The position numbers and the translations under genes were made by a program. A stretch of 64,000 bases of DNA from assembly GCA_963821235.1 (NCBI GenBank), contig CAWGCS010000001.1, positions 1,860,001 through 1,924,000 of the forward strand, written 5' to 3'. Shown in pieces: positions 39,235 to 46,575 of the stretch. Within the stretch, counting starts at the first letter, position 1. Each line of letters begins with the position of its first letter. The notes beneath the pieces were generated by a model. The model saw only the letters and a program-made list of their open reading frames with translations, did no database searches and was not told the origin of the DNA. This DNA is from CTSoil-043 sp963821235. GTDB lineage: Bacteria; Chloroflexota; Limnocylindria; Limnocylindrales; CSP1-4.

Positions 39235-39750
39235 ATGACTTCGACCCTGTGCTCGACCCATGCCAGCGCGCTCGGCGACCTGCTCCTGCTCGGGGAGCGG
39301 GGACCCGACGGCAGGACCATCCTGACGGGCTGCTTCCTGCCCGATCACCGGCGCGGGCCGGCCGCCGATCCGACCTGGGTGCGCGACGACGCGTCGTTCG
39401 CCGAGATCGCGGCCGCGGTCGACGCCCGGCTGGCGGGGGATGCCGATGCTCCCGAGGTCCCGATCGCCTTCCGCGGTGGGACCGCCTTCCAGCGTCGGGT
39501 CTGGGAGGCGCTGCGCGAGATCCCCCACGGCGAGACGCTCTCCTACGCCGAGCTGGCGGCCCGGGTCGGGCGCCCCGGGGCGGCGCGAGCCGTTGGCGCC
39601 GCGGTCGCCCGCAACCCGATCTCGATCGTCGTCCCCTGCCATCGCGTCGTCGGGGCGGACGGCTCCCTGACCGGCTACGCCGGCGGCGTCGAGCGCAAGC
39701 GGGCCCTCCTCGGCATCGAGGGCGCCGCGGTCCTGGCCGCGAGCGGCTAG
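39235..39750 (+). CDS. ogt: Methylated-DNA--protein-cysteine methyltransferase
   Basis: A 171-residue O6-alkylguanine-DNA alkyltransferase: the acceptor Cys is in IVVPCHRVVGADGSLTGYAGG, preceded by GTAFQRRVWEALREIPHGET (helix-turn-helix with the Arg finger) and SYAELAARVG. It transfers methyl groups from O6-methylguanine to itself in a suicide reaction. The gene starts 20 bp after the Ada-AlkA fusion and is probably co-regulated by its HTH part. Both are convergent with the following glycosyltransferase-like gene. Confidence 0.94.
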   Translation: MTSTLCSTHASALGDLLLLGERGPDGRTILTGCFLPDHRRGPAADPTWVRDDASFAEIAAAVDARLAGDADAPEVPIAFRGGTAFQRRVWEALREIPHGETLSYAELAARVGRPGAARAVGAAVARNPISIVVPCHRVVGADGSLTGYAGGVERKRALLGIEGAAVLAASG

Positions 39751-39752
39751 CG

Positions 39753-40754
39753 CTAGCCGGTCGGCCGGCTCGTGCCGGGTCGTCCCGAAAGGAGGTCGCG
39801 GCGCTCCCGGAACCGGTCGAGGACGCGGTAGAAGTTGCGCCTGGAGAGGCGGTCGCGATCGGCCTCCGGGAGGCTCGTCCAGCCGCGATGCTCGTGGCGA
39901 ACGAGCGGGAGCTCGAGGCGGCGAGCCTCGCGCGGCGTCGCCCCGGGGTCCGTACCGGCGCGGAGGACCAGGCTCCACCAGATGTCGAGGTTGCGGTAGT
40001 AGGCGAACCTCTCGTCGAGGGGGCCGAGCGCGGCGTAGTCGGCTCGCCGGAAGGCCAGCCAGTAGAGCTCGATCGCGTCGACGGCCGGCCCCGGCCCATC
40101 CTCGAAGTGGCGGAGGTCGGCCGAGACGAGGCCGAAGCCGCCGGCGACCGCCACGGAGGGCTCGGCGAGGGCCTCCTCGAGGGGGGTGAGCGCGTCCCCC
40201 ACCGGCTCGATCGAGGTGTCGGCGAGGACGGCGACGGCGCCGCGGGCCCGCCGCAGGCCGACGTTGAGGGCGGCCGCGTGGCCCAGCCGCTCGCTGGTCC
40301 AGACGACCTCGGGAGCCGCCCCGGCGACCGGATCGAGGACCGCCGACCCCGGCGCGAGGAGAGCCGCCTGCGTCGGTGAGGGGGCGTTGGCCACCACCAC
40401 CACCTGCGTCCCCGCCGGGGCGTGCGCCCGCAGGCCGGCGAGCATCCGGGCGAGGTCGGCCGGCCAGTCCTCGCCAAGGACCACCACGCTGAAGCGCGCC
40501 GTCGCGGGCTCGTCCAGGGCGGAGGGTACGGCGGACGCCGCGCCGTAGCGGACGACGCCGTCGCCCTCGAGCGTGGGCGGCGCGGCGGGCTCGAGGCTGG
40601 AGTCGGTGCCCCGGTCGATCACCTTCCAGCCGGCGGCCTCGATCTCCGCCCGCAAGGCGTCGGCCGTGCCCCAGTCGCGGGCGGCCCTGGCGGCGGAGCG
40701 CGCGCGGGCCGCGGCCGCGACCTCGGCGGGCGGCTGGGGTTCGGTTCGGGTCAC
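39753..40754 (-). CDS. Family 2 glycosyltransferase with CysRS-like N-terminal helix domain
   Basis: A 333-residue protein. Residues about 8-50 (AAAARARSAARAARDWGTAD, LRAEIEAAGWKVIDRG) match the small C-terminal helical domain of cysteinyl-tRNA synthetases (R-x-x-A-R-x-x-K/R-D-W-x-x-A-D-x-L-R-x-x-L). From about 80 onward it resembles a GT-A glycosyltransferase of family 2: RFSVVVLGEDWPADLARML, VVVVANAP, AAALNVGLRRARGAVAVLADTSIE and the metal-binding-like region before the C-terminal YRNLDIWWSLVLRAG. Glycosyltransferases of this kind move sugars to lipids or surface polymers. GTG 40754 lies 6 nt after TACACT. The CysRS-like start is unusual. Confidence 0.72.
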   Translation of the reverse strand: MTRTEPQPPAEVAAAARARSAARAARDWGTADALRAEIEAAGWKVIDRGTDSSLEPAAPPTLEGDGVVRYGAASAVPSALDEPATARFSVVVLGEDWPADLARMLAGLRAHAPAGTQVVVVANAPSPTQAALLAPGSAVLDPVAGAAPEVVWTSERLGHAAALNVGLRRARGAVAVLADTSIEPVGDALTPLEEALAEPSVAVAGGFGLVSADLRHFEDGPGPAVDAIELYWLAFRRADYAALGPLDERFAYYRNLDIWWSLVLRAGTDPGATPREARRLELPLVRHEHRGWTSLPEADRDRLSRRNFYRVLDRFRERRDLLSGRPGTSRPTG

Positions 40755-40760
40755 CCGCCG

Positions 40761-40766
40761 AGTGTA
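40761..40766 (-). promoter_or_regulatory. -10-like box TACACT, 6 nt before GTG
   Basis: Read leftward, TACACT, then CGGCGG, then GTG 40754. Leaderless pattern. Confidence 0.5.
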
Positions 40767-40798
40767 GCCGGGACGGCGTTCGGCACCGCGCGGGTGCG

Positions 40799-41863
40799 TC
40801 AGCCCGGGCGGCCGCCGAAGACCAGGACGATGGCGATGATCACGATCGCGACGGCGATGATGGCGAGCACCTCGCCGCTCCACAGGCCGGGCCCGTGGTA
40901 GCCAGAGCTGGGCTCCGGGAGCGGGCGCCGAGCGTCGCGGCCACGCCGGGCAGCGTCCGAAGCCGGGGGCGGGACGGGAGCGGATGCCGGTCCCGGACGG
41001 AGCGCCGTCCGCCCGGCCGGCTTCGGGCCCGTGCCTTCCGTCGCGAAGGCATCCAGCATGGCGGCCGCGTCCGGCCGGCGCGCCGGGTCCGGGTCGAGGC
41101 CGCGGTCGATCGCGATCGCGGCTGCCGGAGGCATCCCGGGAGCGAGGTCGGCCACCGGGGCGACCGGTCGCTCCCGCGCCGCCACCAGCTCGGCGATGCT
41201 CCCGGCGGGGCGGGGGAGCGTCCCGGTCAGGGTCCGGTAGGCCACCGCCGCCAGCCCGTAGACGTCCGACGCCCTCGACGCGGGGCGCCCATCGAGGAGC
41301 TCGGGCGCGAGGTAGCCGAGGGTTCCCACGGCCGTGCCCGTCGCCGCGAGCCCACCGCCCGGCGCCGTCGTACCGACGTCCCCCACGCGGGCGAGGCCCA
41401 GGTCGCCGAGCCGCGCCGTGCCGCCGGCGAGCAGGATGTTGCGGGGCGTGACGTCGCGGTGGACCAGCCCGTGGGCATGGATGGCGGCCAGCCCCGCCGC
41501 CGCGTCGGCCAGGATCGGGAGGGCGTCGGCGGACGCAAGGGCCGCGCCGCCGGCCAGCCGATCGCCGAGCGAGCCGTCCGGGCAGAGCTCCATCACGATG
41601 AACGGCTCGCTTCCCGCGCCACCCTCGACGACGTCGTGAACCCCGACGACGTGCGGATCGCTGAGCGCCGCGAGGGCGCGCGCCTCGCGATCGAACCGCG
41701 CGACGAGGGAGGCATCGGCGGCCAGGTTCGGCAGGAGGACCTTGACGGCGACGTCGCGATCGAGGCGCAGGTCGTGGGCCCGCCACACCGTCGCCATGCC
41801 GCCGGCGCCGAGGCGGGCGTCGATGCGGTAGCGACCGGCGAGCAGGTCTCCGGCGGAGGGCAT
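40799..41863 (-). CDS. Ser/Thr protein kinase with C-terminal membrane anchor
   Basis: A 354-residue eukaryote-like kinase: the P-loop GAGGMATV at 19-26, the ATP-binding Lys41 in AVKVLLPNL, the catalytic loop HRDVTPRN and the metal-binding LGDLGLAR, where DLG replaces the usual DFG. GTLGYLAPELL and the APE-region are present. After the kinase domain comes a Pro/Arg-rich linker and a last hydrophobic segment (VLAIIAVAIVIIAIVLVFGG) as a membrane anchor, but no large extracellular sensor domain such as PASTA. It phosphorylates Ser/Thr of unknown targets. ATG 41863 lies 6 nt after TACCCT and is divergent from the MetE-like gene 69 bp away. Confidence 0.88.
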   Translation of the reverse strand: MPSAGDLLAGRYRIDARLGAGGMATVWRAHDLRLDRDVAVKVLLPNLAADASLVARFDREARALAALSDPHVVGVHDVVEGGAGSEPFIVMELCPDGSLGDRLAGGAALASADALPILADAAAGLAAIHAHGLVHRDVTPRNILLAGGTARLGDLGLARVGDVGTTAPGGGLAATGTAVGTLGYLAPELLDGRPASRASDVYGLAAVAYRTLTGTLPRPAGSIAELVAARERPVAPVADLAPGMPPAAAIAIDRGLDPDPARRPDAAAMLDAFATEGTGPKPAGRTALRPGPASAPVPPPASDAARRGRDARRPLPEPSSGYHGPGLWSGEVLAIIAVAIVIIAIVLVFGGRPG

Positions 41864-41869
41864 GGTTGC

Positions 41870-41875
41870 AGGGTA
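41870..41875 (-). promoter_or_regulatory. -10-like box TACCCT, 6 nt before ATG of kinase
   Basis: Read leftward, TACCCT, then GCAACC, then ATG 41863. Confidence 0.5.
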
Positions 41876-41919
41876 CGCCCGCGACGGCCTCCCGGAGGGG
41901 CGGGCGGAGCCCGATCGAC

Positions 41920-41925
41920 TACGAT
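41920..41925 (+). promoter_or_regulatory. -10-like box TACGAT, 6 nt before GTG
   Basis: TACGAT, then CGAGCG, then GTG 41932 of the MetE-like gene. Divergent from the kinase box 45 bp away. Confidence 0.5.
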
Positions 41926-41931
41926 CGAGCG

Positions 41932-42831
41932 GTGTTCGCAACCCTTGGCGGCGCCTATCCGTGGCCGGCCGGGCTTCCGCCCGGCGAGGCGCTGGCGTCC
42001 GTCGTGGCCGCCCAGGTCGAAGCGGGCCTGGCGCTGATCGCCGACGGTCGGGTCCACCCGGCGCGGACGCCCGCGGCGGACCTGGTCGCGGCGTGGACGG
42101 CCACCCGCGACGCGTCGGCCGCGATCATCGCCGCGCTGCCGGTCAAGCTCGCCGTCGAGGGGCCGTTCGCTGCCGCCCGGGGGGACGGCCGGGCGGCCGG
42201 GGCCGTCGAGGCGGCGCGGGCAATGCGGGACGGCCTGCTCGCCCTCGCCGAGGCGGGCTGCCCTCTCGTCGAGGTCCACGAGCCGGCCGGATCCCTGCCG
42301 GCCGACGAGCCGGGACGGGTGGCGTTCGCGACCGCCCACGCCGCGCTCCTCGACGGCCTCCCGGACGGCCTCCACCCGTCGCTCGCGATCACCGGGGGCG
42401 ATGGCCTGGCCCTCGGCCCGGGGCGCCTCTTCGCGGCGCCCTACCGAAGCCACCTCCTCGACCTGCTGGACGGCCCGGAGAGCTGGCGCCTGGTGGCGGT
42501 GGCGCCGGCGGAGCGGGGGATCGTCGTCGGCGTCGGCGATGCGGGCGGCCTGGGGCGGACCGGCCTGGAGGAGATCGTGTGGGCCGCAGCGTACGCGGCC
42601 TCGACCAAGGGCCGGGGGATGGAGCGGGTCGGGATCGCGCCCTCCGGAAGCCTCGCCCACCTCGCGCCGGACCGCGCCCGGGCCGTGATCGAGCTGCTCG
42701 GCGAGGCCGCCGCGTTGATCGCGGCAGGTCGGGAGGAGATCCTCGCCCGCCTCGATCCGCGGGCGATCGACGCCCGGGCCGCTGCGCTCGGGGGCGGCCG
42801 TCCCGGGCGCGCCACCCGACCTGGCGGCTGA
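41932..42831 (+). CDS. MetE C-terminal domain-like protein (UROD/MetE superfamily)
   Basis: A 299-residue TIM-barrel-like protein resembling the C-terminal half of cobalamin-independent methionine synthase: an N-terminal YPWPAGLPPGEALASVVAAQ, a central helix-strand EAGCPLVEVHEPAGSLP in place of the usual IDEPAL, and a late GVGDAGGLGRTGLEEI. MetE's catalytic zinc site needs His-x-Cys and a later Cys; only one Cys is present here and the aspartate of the DEP motif is replaced by His, so methyl transfer to homocysteine is doubtful. Many such MetE-like proteins act elsewhere (e.g. as demethylases or in B12 metabolism). The GTG start lies 6 nt after TACGAT. The substrate is unknown. Confidence 0.65.
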   Translation: MFATLGGAYPWPAGLPPGEALASVVAAQVEAGLALIADGRVHPARTPAADLVAAWTATRDASAAIIAALPVKLAVEGPFAAARGDGRAAGAVEAARAMRDGLLALAEAGCPLVEVHEPAGSLPADEPGRVAFATAHAALLDGLPDGLHPSLAITGGDGLALGPGRLFAAPYRSHLLDLLDGPESWRLVAVAPAERGIVVGVGDAGGLGRTGLEEIVWAAAYAASTKGRGMERVGIAPSGSLAHLAPDRARAVIELLGEAAALIAAGREEILARLDPRAIDARAAALGGGRPGRATRPGG

Positions 42832-42911
42832 CGCGCCGTACGCCCGCGTCTGGCCCGGTCCCCGGTTCTGGGGTGGGTGATCCCGGTCGGGGACACCCCC
42901 GGCCAGCGGAC

Positions 42912-43031
42912 CATGCCCCCGACGGCGTCACGGTCGACGGCGACATCCACGCGGACCCGGCGTATCGTGCGGCAATGGCTGCCGTGTACGCGCGTCGGGC
43001 GATCGAGACGGCCCTCGCCCGCGCCGGGTGA
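42912..43031 (+). pseudogene. C-terminal remnant of a coxM-like gene
   Basis: In the third frame, 39 codons before a TGA at 43029-43031 read as the end of a molybdenum-hydroxylase FAD subunit: DIHADPAYRAAMAAVYARRA then IETALARAG. The intact CoxM of this window ends DGHGPVEYKRAMAGEMAVRA then LRRALARAGA, sharing D-x-H, Y-x-x-A-M-A, RA and ALARAG at the same spacing. No matching N-terminal part precedes it, so it is a deletion remnant. The GTGA overlap with the next gene keeps the operon spacing. This points to a former second Mo-hydroxylase unit here. Confidence 0.65.
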
Positions 43032-44119
43032 GGATCGTCCGGCTGACGCCCGGCGAGTGGCTCCCGGAACCCCCGGAGGCCCTCGCCGGGGCCGTGCTCG
43101 CCCGCGACCTCGTGGTGGCCGGCGCCCGCTGGTCGAAGGGCCGGCGGCTGAGCGCCGCCGACCTCCGGCTGCTCGCCGCCGGCGACGTCCATCGCAAGGG
43201 GCTCTGGGTCGTTCCCGACGAGGAGGGTCCGCCCCGGCCGGTGACGCTCCTCGTCCCCGACGAGGGCGACGTCCACGAGGACGACGCCGCGGCACGCCTG
43301 GCGGCCGCGATCGCCGGTCCGGGGCTGGTCTCTCGCGGCCCGAACGAGTCGCGGATCGACCTCGTCTCCGCCCTGGCGGGCGCCGTGCGGGTCCGGGCCG
43401 CGCTCGTCGAGCGGATCGATGCCATCGACGGCCTTGCGGTCTTCACCGTCCTCGACGGGCAGCTGGTGGGCGAGGGTGCCCTGGTGGCGAGCGTCAAGAC
43501 CGGCCCCCACCTCGTGGCGGAGGCGTCCGTGGCGCGGGCCGAGGCGATCGCCGCTCGCGGCGGGCCGCTCGTCGAGATCACGCCGTACGTCGCCCGGCGC
43601 GTCGCCGCGGTCGTCAAGGAGGCGCTGGCACCGGCCGCCCGGGTCCGCTTCGAGGCCGCCCTCCGAGCGAAGGTGGAGGGCCTCGGCTCGTCGCTGGTGG
43701 AGATCGCCTACGTCGGCGACGACGAGGCGGCCGTGACGGCTCTCCTCCGCCGCCTCACCCAGGGGCCGAAGCGGGTCGATCTCGTCCTCACCGCCGGGGC
43801 CGCCTCGACCGACCCGGCCGACGCCGTCTTCACGGGCTTCGCCGCCGTCGGCGGACGCATCACCAGCCACGGCGTGCCCGCCCATCCGGGGAGCATGCTG
43901 TGGCTCGGCCGCGCCGGTCGGACCAGCTTCCTGGGCCTCCCTACCTGCGGCGCCTACAGCAAGGCCACCGCGGCCGACCTCCTCGTTCCCTGGCTCCTGG
44001 CCGGGGAGCCGCCGGACCGGCGCACCGTCGCCCGCCTGGGCCACGGAGGGATCCTCACCCGCGACATGCGCTTCCGCTTCCCGCCCTACGCCCGGGACCT
44101 CGACGCCCCTGAGGGGTAG
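43028..44119 (+). CDS. Molybdopterin-binding (MoCF-domain) protein of CO dehydrogenase cluster
   Basis: A 363-residue protein. Its C-terminal half carries the MoCF/MogA-MoeA fold: GPKRVDLVLTAGAASTDPAD and onward, then GVPAHPGSMLWLG and a GLPTCGAYSKATAADLLVP segment close to the molybdate-insertion loop of MoeA. The N-terminal part (MRIVRLTPGEW, LRLLAAGDVHRKGLWVV) looks like a MoeA-like beta-rich extension. Such proteins sit in many CO dehydrogenase and nicotinate dehydrogenase clusters and probably shuttle or prepare the Mo cofactor. GTG 43028 overlaps the stop of the coxM remnant. The MoxR gene follows after 67 bp. Confidence 0.8.
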   Translation: MRIVRLTPGEWLPEPPEALAGAVLARDLVVAGARWSKGRRLSAADLRLLAAGDVHRKGLWVVPDEEGPPRPVTLLVPDEGDVHEDDAAARLAAAIAGPGLVSRGPNESRIDLVSALAGAVRVRAALVERIDAIDGLAVFTVLDGQLVGEGALVASVKTGPHLVAEASVARAEAIAARGGPLVEITPYVARRVAAVVKEALAPAARVRFEAALRAKVEGLGSSLVEIAYVGDDEAAVTALLRRLTQGPKRVDLVLTAGAASTDPADAVFTGFAAVGGRITSHGVPAHPGSMLWLGRAGRTSFLGLPTCGAYSKATAADLLVPWLLAGEPPDRRTVARLGHGGILTRDMRFRFPPYARDLDAPEG

Positions 44120-44144
44120 GGCGGGCTCCCACGCGCTGCCGGTG

Positions 44145-44150
44145 TACGAT
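44145..44150 (+). promoter_or_regulatory. -10-like box TACGAT upstream of coxD
   Basis: TACGAT lies 36 nt before the coxD ATG, giving a leader of about 30 nt. No good -35 is visible; the first promoter of the coxDEF transcript is uncertain. Confidence 0.4.
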
Positions 44151-44186
44151 CCGGCCCACTCACCGACACCCTCCCGAGCGAGCGAG

Positions 44187-45125
44187 ATGACCGAGCAGAA
44201 CGGCACCGGCGGCGGGGCGCCGCTCCCCGATGGGCTGGCCACGATCGAGGGCCTCCAGGCCGCCTTCCGCGCCCGCGACTACGTGGCGGACCGCTCGCTG
44301 GCGACCTCCGTCTTCCTGGCCCTCGCCCTCAGCCGCCCGCTCCTCCTCGAGGGCGAGGCCGGGGTCGGCAAGACCCAGCTCGCCAAGACCCTCGCCGAGA
44401 CGCTCGACACCCGCCTCATCCGCCTCCAGTGCTACGAGGGCCTGGACGTCACGACCGCCGTCTACGAGTGGAACTACGCCCGCCAGATGCTGGAGATCCG
44501 GCTCCTGGAGGCGCGCGGCGAGATCGAGCGGGCGACCGCCCACGACATCTTCGGCCCGGAGTTCCTCCTCAAGCGGCCGCTCCTGCAGGCCCTCGAGGCG
44601 GCCGACGGCAACCCGCCCGTCCTGCTCATCGACGAGATCGACCGGGCCGACGAGGAGTTCGAGGCCTACCTCCTGGAGATCCTCTCCGACTTCCAGGTGA
44701 CCATCCCCGAGGTCGGGACCGTCCGGGCGGCGACGCCACCGCGCGTGATCCTCACCTCGAACCGCACGCGCGAGGTCCACGACGCCCTCAAGCGGCGCTG
44801 CCTCTATCACTGGATCGACTACCCGAGCGCGGCCAAGGAGATCGAGATCGTCCTGGCCCGGGTGCCGGCCACGCCGGAGCGCCTGGCGAGCCAGGTGGTC
44901 GGGTTCGTGGGCCGCCTGCGGACGGCCGACCTGACCAAGGTCCCGGGGGTCGCCGAGACGCTCGACTGGGCGGCCGCGCTGCTGGCCCTCGGCGCCCGCG
45001 AGCTGGCCCCCGATCTCGTCGACGAGACCCTCGGCGTCCTTCTCAAGTACGAGGAGGACGTGCGCCGGGTGCGGGGCGCCACCGCCGCGTCCTACGTCGA
45101 CGAGCTGGCCGCGGCCGGCGCCTGA
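44187..45125 (+). CDS. coxD: MoxR-type AAA+ ATPase, CO dehydrogenase maturation
   Basis: A 312-residue AAA+ protein: Walker A GEAGVGKTQL, Walker B VLLIDEIDRA, sensor 1 ILTSNRTREVHDAL and a basic C-terminal lid. CoxD-type MoxR ATPases are required to assemble the [CuSMoO2] active site of form I CO dehydrogenase, working with the VWA protein CoxE. ATG 44187 is chosen over a GTG at 44142; GAGCGAGCGAG lies just upstream. It is followed by coxE after 24 bp. The VWA partner next door is the textbook arrangement of a coxDE pair. Confidence 0.9.
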   Translation: MTEQNGTGGGAPLPDGLATIEGLQAAFRARDYVADRSLATSVFLALALSRPLLLEGEAGVGKTQLAKTLAETLDTRLIRLQCYEGLDVTTAVYEWNYARQMLEIRLLEARGEIERATAHDIFGPEFLLKRPLLQALEAADGNPPVLLIDEIDRADEEFEAYLLEILSDFQVTIPEVGTVRAATPPRVILTSNRTREVHDALKRRCLYHWIDYPSAAKEIEIVLARVPATPERLASQVVGFVGRLRTADLTKVPGVAETLDWAAALLALGARELAPDLVDETLGVLLKYEEDVRRVRGATAASYVDELAAAGA

Positions 45126-45149
45126 CGGAGCGGCCGATCGAGGCGCCCC

Positions 45150-46559
45150 ATGACCGGTCCCCGCGCGTACGTGCCCGATCCGCTCGCCGACTTCGACGGC
45201 GCCGTCTTCCTGAAGAACGCCGTCCTCTTCACCCGCGCCGTGCGCTCCGCCGGGGTCCCCACCGACCTCGGCGGCGCCCTCGACTTCGCCCGGGCGCTGA
45301 CCCTCGTCGACGTCGGCGACCGGACCCAGGTCCACGCGGCGGGCCAGACGATCTTCTGCCGCCGGCGGGCCGACCTCGCCGTCTACGACGCCGTCTTCGA
45401 CCAGTTCTGGCGCCGCCACGTGGCTCGCATCGCCCCGACAGGCCTGACGAGCGGCCCGCAGACGCCGAAGAAGGAGCGCGAGCAGGGCGCCGTCGCGCCC
45501 GAGACGACGTCGGAGCGGCGGGACGGCCGCCGGTCCGGGCGCCCGGAGCAGGCGGAGCCGGCGAGCGAGGGCGAGGACGAGCCGGAGACCGGCGAGGGGC
45601 GGGTCGTCTCGCCGCGCGCCTTCTCCACCGCGGAGGCGTTCTCCCATCGCGACTTCGACCGGATGACGGCCGGGGAGCTGCGCGACGCGGAGCGGCTCAT
45701 CGACCTTCTCCGCCCGCGCCTCGAGATGCGCCTCACGCGGCGTTACGAGCACCACCCGCACGGCCGGCGGCTGGCGCCCCGGGCGATGTTCCGGCGGAAC
45801 CTCGCCACCGGTGGCGACCTGGTCGACTGGGTCTGGCGGCGACGCGTCCGGCGGCCGCGCACGATCGTCGTCCTGTGCGACGTCTCGGGCTCCATGGAGC
45901 GCCACGCCCGGCTCCTCCTCCGCTTCGTCCAGGCCCTCACCCGCGCGTCCGGCGTCCGCACGGAGTCGTTCGTCTTCGGGACGCGGCTCACCCGGATCAC
46001 CCACGAGCTGCGCGGGCGCGACCCCGACCTCGCGATCCGCCGCGTCAGCGAGACGGTGAGCGACTGGTCGGGCGGGACCCGGATCGGGGAATCGCTGCGG
46101 GCCTTCAACCTGCGCTGGGCGCGCCGGGTGTTGCGGACCTCCGGCGTGGTCATCGTCGTCAGCGACGGCTGGGACCGCGGCGACCCGGCCCTCGTCGGTG
46201 CCGAGACGGCCCGCCTCCAGCGCAACTGCCACCGCCTGATCTGGCTCAACCCGCTCGCCGGCGCGGACGGCTACGAGCCCCTGGCGGCCGGCATGTCGGC
46301 CGCCTACCCGTCAGTCGACGACTTCCTGCCGATCCACAACCTGGCCTCGCTCGAGCGCCTCGGCGAGGTGCTGGGTGGGCTGGGCCTTGGTGCCACGGGG
46401 CGGCCGCCGCGGAATGGGATCCCGACGGTCTACCGGGTGGAGGCAGGCGGCAGCGGGCGCCGGTCGATCACGGCGGTCGCCCCGCGCGTCTTCGGGCTGC
46501 CGTCGCGGGCGAGCGGCCCGGCCGTCGATCCGGCGGCGGCCCGGCCGCTGGCCGGGTGA
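45150..46559 (+). CDS. coxE: VWA-domain protein, CO dehydrogenase maturation
   Basis: A 469-residue CoxE-like protein. The N-terminal half is all-helical (VFLKNAVLFTRAVRSAGVPTD, LDFARALTLVDVG) and resembles the CoxE/DUF444-type region. The von Willebrand factor A domain follows, with the MIDAS motif DVSGSM at residues 244-249 and RASGVRTESFVFGTRLTR. It works with the MoxR protein CoxD to insert or activate the Cu/S part of the active site. A ~90-residue charged linker (SERRDGRRSGRPEQAEPASE) splits the two parts. The gene is 24 bp after coxD and 16 bp before XdhC. Confidence 0.88.
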   Translation: MTGPRAYVPDPLADFDGAVFLKNAVLFTRAVRSAGVPTDLGGALDFARALTLVDVGDRTQVHAAGQTIFCRRRADLAVYDAVFDQFWRRHVARIAPTGLTSGPQTPKKEREQGAVAPETTSERRDGRRSGRPEQAEPASEGEDEPETGEGRVVSPRAFSTAEAFSHRDFDRMTAGELRDAERLIDLLRPRLEMRLTRRYEHHPHGRRLAPRAMFRRNLATGGDLVDWVWRRRVRRPRTIVVLCDVSGSMERHARLLLRFVQALTRASGVRTESFVFGTRLTRITHELRGRDPDLAIRRVSETVSDWSGGTRIGESLRAFNLRWARRVLRTSGVVIVVSDGWDRGDPALVGAETARLQRNCHRLIWLNPLAGADGYEPLAAGMSAAYPSVDDFLPIHNLASLERLGEVLGGLGLGATGRPPRNGIPTVYRVEAGGSGRRSITAVAPRVFGLPSRASGPAVDPAAARPLAG

Positions 46560-46575
46560 GGGGAGGGGAAGCATC

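Noticed and set aside
35636..40477. A 1.6-kb-protein-sized open frame on the minus strand
   Set aside because: Only its 35636-36355 end (the SRAP gene) is coding. The rest is antisense to the rhomboid, Ada-AlkA and Ogt genes, whose families are clear; long open antisense frames are expected at this GC content.
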